From Clostridia bacterium (lineage in GTDB: Bacteria > Bacillota_A > Clostridia > Oscillospirales > CAG-272), in contig JAGBRZ010000109.1 in the NCBI GenBank assembly GCA_017632155.1, positions 1 to 16,358 of the forward strand: a DNA stretch of 16,358 nucleotides, in the 5' to 3' direction. Within the stretch, counting starts at the first letter, position 1, and each line of letters opens with the position of its first letter. The notes under the pieces were generated by a model. The model saw only the letters and a list, made by a program, of their open reading frames with translations, did no database searches and was not told the origin of the DNA. Positions 1 through 7,125 of the stretch are shown in pieces. The translations under genes were made by a program, and so were the position numbers.

Positions 1-3000
1 ATAGCTTCCCGTAGGAGTGTTTGCCGATGTTACCGCATATTCCTTCTTCGAGGTAATATTGCCACCCACATCATAACTGAATACTGTCGTCTTGCCGCTT
101 TCGTAATTATCCTCGCGAGTCAGGCGGTTCAAGCGGTCGTACTTATACTTGGCAATGAGCGTATTATCCTTGGTAACCGTCTCGATATTCCCTGCTCGGT
201 CGTAGGTATAATTAAAGGTAGTTCCTACATAAACATCAGGCGCAGTTTGCCGATAATTCGTCAAAAAAGAAACAAAATTACTCTGATAAATCTTCGAATC
301 CGTTCCCGGCTCTAAGTAACTGTATACCGTCATAAATGGTTCGTGTACGTTGGCACTCTCCAAAGACAAAACCTGACACTTTACACGTCTCAGTTCATCT
401 AACGTAACTTTATTCTCATACACACCCTCAAGCGAGAGTCCCATCACCGTGCGCAAAGGAAATCCGGGGCAAGATGTACTCGATTCGTATTCCGGACAGT
501 ACGTCTGTCCCGTCGATTCATAGGTCTTCGACGTCAGTCGTTCCGTGTCATCGTATTCGAATGTTGTAGCTACGACGGGATTTGCTTTCCCCTTCTCCAC
601 CTTATGCTTCTTTTCTTCAATCCGAGTGACTTTGCCATTGCTATCATATGTATAAGTATAGCACAAATTGCTCTCAATGTCAATCACTTCTTTGACGTTG
701 CCCGCCGAGTCGTAAATCTTTTCCATCATCATATTGGGTTCGACATCGTCTTTTTCCATATAATATTTTCTCGCAGGAGCACCGAAAATATCGTATTCAA
801 TTTTCATACTCTCGCCCGTGGCATAGGTCGTAGTAACAGATCTCTCAATATCATCATCATAGTCAATCCGAGCCAGTTCATTTCCCGCAATATGGATCGA
901 GTTCTGTCTGCCAATGCCGTCAAAGCCAAAATCATACGAAAATCCGTTATGCGAAACAGACGTGGGATAACCCATCGTATAGCAAAATTCGTTCGAAAGC
1001 GTCTGCTCTCCCACGGTTGACGAAATTTTTCTCAGCTCTTCGGTCTTGAGGTCATAATCATAATGATATGCCTGACCGTTCGGCGCCGTTTGCTTCGTCA
1101 TCAACCATTTCTGCGGATGATACTCATAAGTAGTTTGCAGCAGCACGCTGTCCATCGTATGTCGAGGATCACTTTCGGTTTTCAGATAATGTCCGTTTTC
1201 ATAGGTGTAGTCTGTTTTTTGCCAAATATTGGGAGTATCTAAACGGTATCTCTTTTCGCTGGAAACTTCTCCCTCATCGGTATACTCGTATTCCGTGACC
1301 ATTCCAAAACTATCTGTAGCTTTCAGCAAATTGTGACGGGAATCATATTCGTATTCAGTCTTAAATCCAAAGCCTAAATATGCAAAGAGAATCTGCCAAA
1401 ACAATTTTTTCTTGTCTCCATTTAACAGTTTCGTCTCACAATACCTCTCGTTTGAAACTTCAAAAATAATCTGTAAAAACAAATTCATATTTGAATCGTA
1501 AAGATTTTTAGTTACATAATTACTATCCTCTGAAGAGGTCACCATATATATGTCTATTTTTTTCTGCCAAAAATCGTCATCTATTGAAATTTCGTAACCT
1601 GCTGGAATCTCATGTTCTTTTTCCTTTGCAAAATCGATCTCTATTCTAGGGAAGGTAATAGTGGTTGTATTACTATGCACAACAACGGCACGAGGCATAG
1701 TAAAACTACCGCTACTTCCCGAAAATTGGATTGTCATGGACGAAATATCCTTTTTCTCCGCTAAAGCAACGGGAAATGCAACAAATTGCCACACTCCTCC
1801 ATCGCAGGAAAAAGATCTTTCAAAAACTTGGTTCGGAGTTTCTTCATACTCCATACTAACTTTCAGCGTAACCGTTGACGTCTGGATTACGTCAGACGGC
1901 TTGACCCATGCCGAAACGACCAAAACATTTCCGCTCTGCTCCTCAAGCTCCTCTCCGGAAATCGTTTGAGAAATACTAGATCTAAGCCATACCGAATAAT
2001 GATCACTCAAAATCGTTTCATTTCCAATGCCAGCACTGCTTCCTTCGGTTGTCCACTCAGAATCTAGTCCTGCGACATATTTTGAAAAATCGGAATCTTT
2101 CAAAAGATTCATCTCATTCTCCGCCGCACGCGAGAGCTGAACACTCAGCGAACGGTATTTTCCTGTTTCTACGCTATAAATGGAGTGTCTTTTGAGACTG
2201 TACTCTGCCAAATCCGCCAATGTTGTATCAAGGTAAGATCCATCGTTAAAAAATGTCCCCTCCATTTCGATCAAATCACGGTACGACAGAATCGGGCGAC
2301 CATTTTCATCAAAACGGTATACCGTTTTGATCTTCGTAAGTTCATCTTCCACAACCGTCGAATGTGCTCGGTATTCAAAGTTCTTTTCATCTGCGATTGA
2401 AGAGCTGCCGTGTACCGCACAACAAGGAGAAACGTGCAAGTTACCATCCAATCGAATCTTGGTTACTTTTCCTTCAAGCTCATGGCTCACAAAATATTCC
2501 ATCCCGCTCTGATCAATGATTCGATACAAATGATTGTTATAGTAATAAAATTTTGTCTGCAAAACACCTTCACAGCAACCACTGTCCGACGAAGGATACG
2601 TAATCGATTTCAGATACTTTCCGTCGTATTCGTAGGTGATCGTATAGCCTCCCGACTCCTGAACCTTCACCAGCTTGTTTTGCTCATAGGTCAGTGTAAT
2701 AATCTGAGGAGTCGTCGAACCGTCGTCTCTGATGCCGTTTTGAATTTTTGTAAGATATCCATCTTCCGAATAGCTCAAAAGGCTCTTTGTGCCGTGGCAA
2801 TCTCTCATTTCTACGAGAATACCGTCGCTGTTAAAGATCATTTTGTTATCCTGCTCATCAATGACATGATGCTTGTCACCAACCTGAGCATAGGAAAGCC
2901 CTGCGCCCTCCTGATCATAGATGCTTCCATCATAATCTGTGAGAAAATGGTATTCCTTTCCTTGGGCATCGATATAAATTTTAATGATTCTTCTATCATC

Positions 3001-3372
3001 CGAATCGCAGAGTCTCTGCGCCACCGACAGTCGCCAACCCATACCGTAAGGAAACACAGGAAGTCCCGTTTGTGCTTGATCATTTTTCATAAATCGATCT
3101 CGATAGATATGCGACAGCGTCATCGGCATTTTCACGCCCTTCGCTTCCAAATCAAGATGCTCAAAGGTAAACGATCCGTCAAATAAGTTGACAGAACCGA
3201 CACCCGCGCGACCGTTTTCGGTCGTATAATACTGCTGATGATCCACGTACTTGTCGGGAGATTCCACCTCCGTAGTACTCTCCGTCTCCGATACGCTCAT
3301 CAAGCTCAGCTCCTCCGCGGAGCTATCTTTAATTTCATTGCTTTCATTGAGATTTAATTTTTCGTTTTTCAT
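1..3372 (-). CDS. RHS/YD-repeat protein (C-terminus beyond window edge)
   Basis: The minus strand is open in one frame from an ATG at 3372 to the window edge, giving 1124 residues with no stop, so the C-terminal part (where RHS proteins carry a variable, often toxic, tip) is missing. A ribosome binding site (AAAGGA) sits about 8 nt before the ATG. The N-terminus is polar with no signal peptide or membrane helix. From about residue 57 (GRAGVGSVNLFDGSF) an RHS-type N-terminal region begins. Residues about 420-590 look like a beta-sandwich insert with motifs resembling carbohydrate-binding modules (NLLKDSDFSKY, SAWVKP). From about residue 674 onward YD repeats are frequent, for example YDSAGNVKEV, YDRAGNIETV, YDRLNRLTRED and YDVGGNITSKK. 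Family knowledge: RHS repeats form a large shell enclosing a C-terminal effector; many act in contact-dependent competition. It lies 29 nt downstream of a small helical gene and is probably co-transcribed with it. The RHS assignment is sure; the effector activity is unknown. Confidence 0.93.
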   Translation of the reverse strand, partial: MKNEKLNLNESNEIKDSSAEELSLMSVSETESTTEVESPDKYVDHQQYYTTENGRAGVGSVNLFDGSFTFEHLDLEAKGVKMPMTLSHIYRDRFMKNDQAQTGLPVFPYGMGWRLSVAQRLCDSDDRRIIKIYIDAQGKEYHFLTDYDGSIYDQEGAGLSYAQVGDKHHVIDEQDNKMIFNSDGILVEMRDCHGTKSLLSYSEDGYLTKIQNGIRDDGSTTPQIITLTYEQNKLVKVQESGGYTITYEYDGKYLKSITYPSSDSGCCEGVLQTKFYYYNNHLYRIIDQSGMEYFVSHELEGKVTKIRLDGNLHVSPCCAVHGSSSIADEKNFEYRAHSTVVEDELTKIKTVYRFDENGRPILSYRDLIEMEGTFFNDGSYLDTTLADLAEYSLKRHSIYSVETGKYRSLSVQLSRAAENEMNLLKDSDFSKYVAGLDSEWTTEGSSAGIGNETILSDHYSVWLRSSISQTISGEELEEQSGNVLVVSAWVKPSDVIQTSTVTLKVSMEYEETPNQVFERSFSCDGGVWQFVAFPVALAEKKDISSMTIQFSGSSGSFTMPRAVVVHSNTTTITFPRIEIDFAKEKEHEIPAGYEISIDDDFWQKKIDIYMVTSSEDSNYVTKNLYDSNMNLFLQIIFEVSNERYCETKLLNGDKKKLFWQILFAYLGFGFKTEYEYDSRHNLLKATDSFGMVTEYEYTDEGEVSSEKRYRLDTPNIWQKTDYTYENGHYLKTESDPRHTMDSVLLQTTYEYHPQKWLMTKQTAPNGQAYHYDYDLKTEELRKISSTVGEQTLSNEFCYTMGYPTSVSHNGFSYDFGFDGIGRQNSIHIAGNELARIDYDDDIERSVTTTYATGESMKIEYDIFGAPARKYYMEKDDVEPNMMMEKIYDSAGNVKEVIDIESNLCYTYTYDSNGKVTRIEEKKHKVEKGKANPVVATTFEYDDTERLTSKTYESTGQTYCPEYESSTSCPGFPLRTVMGLSLEGVYENKVTLDELRRVKCQVLSLESANVHEPFMTVYSYLEPGTDSKIYQSNFVSFLTNYRQTAPDVYVGTTFNYTYDRAGNIETVTKDNTLIAKYKYDRLNRLTREDNYESGKTTVFSYDVGGNITSKKEYAVTSANTPTGSY

Positions 3373-3401
3373 TTTGTTTTCCTTTCAATTTTAATTTTTA
3401 A

Positions 3402-3680
3402 TTAGAATCTGTACTTTTTCGTGCTCTGATAAAAATGCTGTTCGTTTTCCATCATTTCTTCCATCCAAGGATCACGATCCAAATCGCTTTTGTTTTCCCT
3501 CTTTTCCGAACGGGGACATTCTCTCATACAACACCGTTTCAGATACGCATCAGGATCTGTTTTTTCTTTTTCCTCTTTCTTGTACAGCTCAAGAAGTCGC
3601 ATTGCATTTTCAGTCATCTGTCTCGCTCTGGCAAGCTGATCCATAATCATATCGAAATTTTGTTTTGGAATTTGATACAT
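3402..3680 (-). CDS. Small charged helical protein upstream of RHS gene
   Basis: A 92-residue protein starting at an ATG preceded by a very strong ribosome binding site (AGGAGGTGAAAGT). I do not recognise the family. Residues 1-40 (MYQIPKQNFDMIMDQLARAR and on) read as amphipathic helix, followed by a Lys/Glu-rich stretch and a tail with two Cys (CCMREC) and many charged residues. There is no signal peptide or transmembrane segment. It ends 29 nt before the RHS start and shares its promoter region, so it may be a partner of the RHS protein, such as a chaperone, export adaptor or immunity factor. That role is inferred only from adjacency. The good ribosome binding site and conserved promoter element upstream support a real gene. 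Confidence 0.75.
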   Translation of the reverse strand: MYQIPKQNFDMIMDQLARARQMTENAMRLLELYKKEEKEKTDPDAYLKRCCMRECPRSEKRENKSDLDRDPWMEEMMENEQHFYQSTKKYRF

Positions 3681-3711
3681 ACTTTCACCTCCTTTCCTTT
3701 GATTTGATCTT

Positions 3712-3755
3712 AGAATATCATCTTATGTGGACACCTATTGTCATGTTTAAAAAAT
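3712..3755 (-). promoter_or_regulatory. Promoter element of the RHS operon (GACA-N5-TGTC type)
   Basis: Read on the minus strand, a tract ATTTTTTAA is followed by CATGACA, then TAGGTGTC, forming the inverted repeat GACA-N5-TGTC (3730-3742). Twelve bases later is a -10-like TATTCT (3712-3717). The inverted repeat covers the place where a -35 box would be, and no consensus -35 is present. The same arrangement with 22 of 26 matching bases and the same 12-bp spacing occurs before the nucleotidyltransferase operon at 10126-10169. The T-tract end coincides with the stop codon of the HTH gene. It is likely a regulator-dependent promoter. Confidence 0.6.
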
Positions 3756-4096
3756 TAAGCGCTTTTAGAATATTTTTTTATGATGTGAGAAAGAATTATG
3801 TTTTCCTTGTCGTCTAGCTGATCTTGAACAATTCTTTGAATTTTTTGTAACAGAAAAAGCTCCTCTTCGCACATGTACGCACGATCAAAGGTATAATCCC
3901 CGATAATATGAACGCCGCCTTCATATTTTCCACTCTTAATATCAATCGGAACATGAAATGTCGATTCAATTTCATAAATATCGCGTTGAATTGTTCTTAC
4001 GGAAACGCCGAACATTTCGGCAAGCTGTGTCATTTTTGCTTTTCGTGCTTTGCAGAGATATTTTAATATTTCCAGTCTGCGTTCGGCAGTCCCCAT
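3755..4096 (-). CDS. Small HTH_11/DeoR-like transcriptional regulator
   Basis: A 113-residue protein. I place the start at the ATG at 4096 (MGTAERRLEIL) because GGAGG lies 7 nt upstream; an upstream ATG at 4141 lies inside a terminator hairpin. Residues 4-58 form a winged helix of the HTH_11 type (RRLEILKYLCKARK, LAEMFGVSVRTIQRDIYEIE, then the wing IKSGKYEGGVHII), as in the DNA-binding half of YafY/WYL and DeoR regulators. There is no WYL or sugar-phosphate sensor domain; residues about 75-113 are a short helical tail that may mediate dimerisation. It lies directly upstream of the RHS pair, and its stop codon touches the RHS promoter element. It is a good candidate for the factor that binds the GACA-N5-TGTC element, but this is inference. 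Confidence 0.85.
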   Translation of the reverse strand: MGTAERRLEILKYLCKARKAKMTQLAEMFGVSVRTIQRDIYEIESTFHVPIDIKSGKYEGGVHIIGDYTFDRAYMCEEELFLLQKIQRIVQDQLDDKENIILSHIIKKYSKSA

Positions 4097-4113
4097 AGAT
4101 GCCTCCTTTCTTT

Positions 4114-4160
4114 GAAAATAAAAAAGCATGACAAATAGCATTTTAGCTACTTGTCATGCT
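4114..4160 (-). terminator. Rho-independent terminator of the lexA operon
   Basis: An inverted repeat with 15-nt arms (4125-4139 and 4146-4160) has one mismatch that would be a G-U pair in RNA, and a 6-nt loop. On the minus strand it is followed by TTTTTATTTTC, a typical U-tract. It lies between the zinc-ribbon gene and the HTH gene, so it ends the lexA transcript. The arms contain CATGACAA and TTGTCATG, resembling half of the promoter element at 3730-3742, so the site may also bind the HTH protein. Confidence 0.8.
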
Positions 4161-4199
4161 CGTATGTTGAACATCGTGCAATGTACGAAGTGCGGTTGA

Positions 4200-4406
4200 T
4201 TAAGATATAACCTCTCTTTGGGGGCTCATTTGCTCTAAGACAAATGAATCTTTTTTCACTTTTACCGCCAAAGAATTTTTGCAATTCTGGCATTTAATAA
4301 TAATGTCGGCTTTGGTTTCATTACTTTTGGACAATTTCGCAAGTGAAAGAACCTTATTGGAGTCGCAAGCCCTTTTGCTACAAATCGGGCATGGGTATTT
4401 TGTCAT
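4200..4406 (-). CDS. Small zinc-ribbon protein downstream of lexA
   Basis: A 68-residue protein with CPIC at residues 6-9 and CQNC at residues 39-42, the two knuckles of a zinc ribbon, with an extra Cys at 14. I chose the ATG at 4406 because GGGGGA lies just upstream; an alternative ATG at 4424 overlaps the lexA stop codon (ATGA) and would add six residues. It resembles small Com-like or phage-type zinc-finger proteins that bind nucleic acid, but I do not recognise the exact family. It is co-transcribed with lexA and sits ahead of the terminator at 4114-4160. Role unknown; it could be an SOS-regulated small protein. Confidence 0.7.
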   Translation of the reverse strand: MTKYPCPICSKRACDSNKVLSLAKLSKSNETKADIIIKCQNCKNSLAVKVKKDSFVLEQMSPQREVIS

Positions 4407-4420
4407 AGATATTCCCCCTA

Positions 4421-5032
4421 TCATTGAATATTTTTAATGACCTTCAAAGCAATCCCTTGAATCGTTAGCATTTCAGGATAGATATCCCTATACTGGGGCT
4501 TATATTTTTTGTTTTCGGCATGCAATCTTGGTTTACCGTTCTCCCAAAACAGTCGCTTCAGCGTGTTCCCGTTTTCTGTCAACGCGACAACCACCTCGCC
4601 ATCCTTGGCAATCTCGCTCTTTTTTACAAGGATAAGATCGTCCTTCTCGATACCGATATCCACCATAGAATCTCCGTAAGCTCGCAGCAAAAAGCAATCG
4701 CCGTCAAGCCATTCCTCGGGAATTGCGAGATAGCCGCTGACATATTCCTCTTGCTCATCGGGAGTACCGCATACAATCTGCCCGACGATTGGAATTCGTC
4801 TAAAACCACAGTTCATTTTTCGTTGTAGTTCGGTTTCCAAGGTCTTTTTGCCACGATAGGAAACAAGTCCCCGTTTTTCTAGTTCCAGAACATATCGATA
4901 TGCCGTCGATTTTGACATATTCATATATTCCATAATCACAGAAAGACTTGGAGAAGAACCGTTATTTTCTCTTGCATACTGATTGATAAAACGGGAAAGT
5001 CTTTCGATTTTTTCTTGGTTCATGGTTCTCAT
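4421..5032 (-). CDS. lexA: LexA-like SOS repressor (S24 self-cleaving)
   Basis: A 203-residue protein with LexA layout: an N-terminal winged helix-turn-helix (residues about 5-60, SPSLSVIMEYMNMSKSTAYRYV with the recognition helix near 40-50) and a C-terminal S24 latent-protease domain. Catalytic Ser122 is in GDSM and Lys159 in TLKRLF. The scissile pair is Cys88-Gly89 (IVCGTP) rather than the usual Ala-Gly of LexA; Cys-Gly is also the pair in UmuD. In the family, RecA filaments trigger self-cleavage and derepress DNA-damage genes. The start is the first ATG, with GGAG 7 nt upstream. It has its own consensus promoter flanked by paired elements and is followed by a zinc-ribbon gene. Because it sits in accessory DNA, it may be an element-encoded repressor rather than the host's housekeeping LexA. 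Confidence 0.9.
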   Translation of the reverse strand: MRTMNQEKIERLSRFINQYARENNGSSPSLSVIMEYMNMSKSTAYRYVLELEKRGLVSYRGKKTLETELQRKMNCGFRRIPIVGQIVCGTPDEQEEYVSGYLAIPEEWLDGDCFLLRAYGDSMVDIGIEKDDLILVKKSEIAKDGEVVVALTENGNTLKRLFWENGKPRLHAENKKYKPQYRDIYPEMLTIQGIALKVIKNIQ

Positions 5033-5057
5033 AGGATGTCTCCTTATTTTTTATTTT

Positions 5058-5072
5058 GGAACTTGTGGTTTT
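5058..5072. promoter_or_regulatory. Putative LexA operator, promoter-proximal copy
   Basis: GGAACTTGTGGTTTT on the plus strand, an imperfect inverted repeat of the form AAC-N5-GTT. It abuts the -10 box of the lexA promoter and covers the expected transcription start. It matches the second copy at 5112-5126 in all but the three central bases. Known LexA boxes of Firmicutes are GAAC/GTTC palindromes with a 4-bp spacer, so this is related but distinct. Autorepression is the natural reading. Confidence 0.6.
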
Positions 5073-5101
5073 ATTATAACAAAATCCAAATTCTTTGTCA
5101 A
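5073..5101 (-). promoter_or_regulatory. Consensus sigma-A promoter of lexA
   Basis: On the minus strand TTGACA (5096-5101) and TATAAT (5073-5078) are separated by exactly 17 bp. Both hexamers are perfect consensus. It lies about 40-70 bp before the lexA start and is bracketed by two copies of a 15-bp repeat, consistent with a strong promoter held off by LexA. Confidence 0.9.
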
Positions 5102-5111
5102 GTCTTTTTTG

Positions 5112-5126
5112 GGAACTTCATGTTTT
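5112..5126. promoter_or_regulatory. Putative LexA operator, upstream copy
   Basis: GGAACTTCATGTTTT on the plus strand, 12 of 15 bases identical to the copy at 5058-5072 and differing only in the central triplet. It is 10 bp upstream of the -35 box. The centres of the two copies are 54 bp apart, about five helical turns, which would suit cooperative or looping binding on the same DNA face. Confidence 0.55.
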
Positions 5127-5158
5127 ATTTACATTTTAAAAAACGCTTGAATTTTTGT

Positions 5159-5755
5159 TCACATCCGCGCTTGACACAACACGCTATGTCCTTCATCCCA
5201 AAGCTGTAGTTTCTTTTTTCTTTCAAAAAATCGCTTGGATTTACTTTTTACTTGATAAGTTCGTAAAATAAATTCTTCGATAAATTGATCGGAATTGTTT
5301 TCCAAAATCTCTGCAATATATTTTATAATTTTTGTTGCATTGTGCTCGCAATTAGGCAAATATTCGATTTCCAGTTCGTAATCGGTCGTTCCGAGATATT
5401 CGTTTTTATCCAAAACAACCTCATATGTCGCATCTTTTATTAAAACACATCGTTTGGTAACAAGTTCCCCTTGACACCTTAATCCCATATCTAAAAAAGT
5501 ATTATCTTGCAAGCCATTACGAATTTTCATTTCGACTTCTGAACTCTCATCCATCGACGAATGATATTTCATCGTAGCATTACACTTTCCATCCTTCAGT
5601 CTAATACGACAAGTAATATTTTGCTGATTCATGCTTAGATCATCGGTATCAAAATAAAAATTGATCTGTGTTACCATTGATTTTTTTCCAAAATACTTGC
5701 GTAGAGAAAAATACTCGTGTTCCGTAAGTAAAATCTTTTTTTCAAGTTCTATCAT
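5159..5755 (-). CDS. CYTH-domain triphosphate tunnel enzyme
   Basis: A 198-residue protein with the CYTH signature ExExK at its start (E3-L-E5-K-K7), then YFDTDD (34-39), CRIRLKDG (49-56), K63, EVEMK (73-77), the acidic cluster ELEIE (127-131) and a closing SKSKRFF (171-177). These charged residues line the beta-tunnel that binds a triphosphate with metal ions. Family members include inorganic triphosphatase, thiamine triphosphatase and class IV adenylate cyclase, so the substrate cannot be told here. The ATG overlaps the stop of the ligase gene (ATGA), and GGAGGAG lies 7 nt upstream. It is the last gene of the six-gene operon. In this context it may hydrolyse a triphosphate made by the pathway, or PPPi or PPi-related by-products; this is inference. 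Confidence 0.85.
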   Translation of the reverse strand: MIELEKKILLTEHEYFSLRKYFGKKSMVTQINFYFDTDDLSMNQQNITCRIRLKDGKCNATMKYHSSMDESSEVEMKIRNGLQDNTFLDMGLRCQGELVTKRCVLIKDATYEVVLDKNEYLGTTDYELEIEYLPNCEHNATKIIKYIAEILENNSDQFIEEFILRTYQVKSKSKRFFERKKKLQLWDEGHSVLCQARM

Positions 5756-7125
5756 GCACTTCTCCTCCGAATAATTTTTCCTGAACTATTTTTAGGAATC
5801 TCATCCACAATTTCAATAATGCTTGGAATTTGAAACGATGGAAGCAACTCTGTACACACCTGCCGTACATCCTCCAAAGAAGAAAAATCTCCTGCGATTT
5901 TTAAACCAATTTGAGTTCCAAATCGATTAGTAAATCCATATACCAATACTTCTTTTACCCGATTGTTTTGCTTGAGTGCTGCTTCAATTTCTGCGGGATA
6001 AATATTCATTCCCGCTTTAATAATCAAATCGTCATTTCTTCCTTTTATTTTCAAAAAGCCATGATCATTTATCAATGCAACATCTCCGGTACAAAGCCAG
6101 CCGTCTTTGATGATTTGCTTTGTCTTTTCTTTGTTTCCATAATATCCAAGCATTACGTTGCTTCCTTTCACCCATAAAATACCTTCTTGATTTTCAGAGC
6201 ACACCTTGCCATTTTTGTCGGTTATCTTTAAGGAAACAGAATTTAACGGAATACCAACACAATCCGGATATTCACGAAAATATTTAGGAGGGAGATAACT
6301 CACCCGAGGCGCTGCTTCGGTTAAACCGTAAACATGATAAATGTTGGAAAATGGAAAAGCTTCATAAATTTTAGTTCCAAGTTGGTGTCCCATACATTCT
6401 CCGCTAATACAAATATGCTTTAGCGATTCAATATTTCTCCCTCGTTGAAATCTTGCCATCATAGAAAGCAAGGTCGGCGTTCCGCAAAAAGCGGTAATTT
6501 GATTCTCTTGAATTAACTCCAACATTTTTTCGGGATTAAATTGTTCGGAATAAAATCGAATATTTGCGCCATTAATCAGTGAAGTCAAAAATTCTCCTGT
6601 AAGCACAGCACAATGATATAGCGGACGAGGAATCAAAATACTATCCTTTGTGCCAATTGTGAAATAATCTGAAATATCCTTGATATTCGAAAGTATGTTT
6701 TCTTCACTAAGCATAATACCTTTCGGGGTTCCTGTTGTTCCTGAAGTGCACATAATTACAGCAGGTTGCTCTTCAGGTGGAACATATTGACTATCTGTAA
6801 TTTTATAAACTACGAGTTCTCCTCCCACATCCATAATGACAGCCTCCGGATGAATCATATCAAGAATTTTTTTACAATGAGCTTGTCCATAACGCATGGA
6901 AAGCGGAACCCCCGTTACCCCTGCCGCAAAGCAAGCAAGCAAAGCCAGTGAAGTTGCCATTTCTGAAGAACAGCAAATAGCACAACAACGTATGTTATAT
7001 AGGTTTTTGGAAAACATTTCCGCCCAAATCACCGTGTTCTCAAATGTCATTGTTGCTTCATTCTCACAAATTTTTTGACCTGGTTTGGTCAACATATTCT
7101 CCTTTATAAACCGCCACAATTTCAT
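5752..7125 (-). CDS. AMP-forming acyl/aminoacyl ligase (ANL superfamily)
   Basis: A 457-residue adenylate-forming enzyme. Visible core motifs: phosphate loop TSGTTGTPKG (127-136), YGLTE (266-270), TGD (346-348), the hinge region GRNDDLIIKAGMNIYPAEIE (362-381), and the C-terminal catalytic Lys450 in NSSGK. In the family it activates a carboxylic acid as acyl-AMP and passes it to a thiol, either CoA or a carrier-protein arm. It is somewhat short for an acyl-CoA synthetase (usually 500 or more), as are many acyl-ACP ligases. Its start codon overlaps the stop of the preceding gene (TAATG), and an ACP is encoded two genes upstream, so loading that ACP is the likely job. The ribosome binding site (AAAGGA) is rather far from the ATG, consistent with coupled translation. 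Substrate unknown. Confidence 0.92.
   Translation of the reverse strand: MKLWRFIKENMLTKPGQKICENEATMTFENTVIWAEMFSKNLYNIRCCAICCSSEMATSLALLACFAAGVTGVPLSMRYGQAHCKKILDMIHPEAVIMDVGGELVVYKITDSQYVPPEEQPAVIMCTSGTTGTPKGIMLSEENILSNIKDISDYFTIGTKDSILIPRPLYHCAVLTGEFLTSLINGANIRFYSEQFNPEKMLELIQENQITAFCGTPTLLSMMARFQRGRNIESLKHICISGECMGHQLGTKIYEAFPFSNIYHVYGLTEAAPRVSYLPPKYFREYPDCVGIPLNSVSLKITDKNGKVCSENQEGILWVKGSNVMLGYYGNKEKTKQIIKDGWLCTGDVALINDHGFLKIKGRNDDLIIKAGMNIYPAEIEAALKQNNRVKEVLVYGFTNRFGTQIGLKIAGDFSSLEDVRQVCTELLPSFQIPSIIEIVDEIPKNSSGKIIRRRSA

Noticed and set aside
2410..3186. 258-residue plus-strand ORF and neighbours opposite the RHS gene
   Set aside because: The minus strand is open over the full 3.4 kb with RHS motifs; the plus-strand ORFs are short, overlap one another and show no domain.
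5040..5158. Terminator after the CYTH gene
   Set aside because: The only pairing (AAAAA/TTTTT around 5135-5155) is weak and AT-only, so read-through into lexA cannot be excluded.
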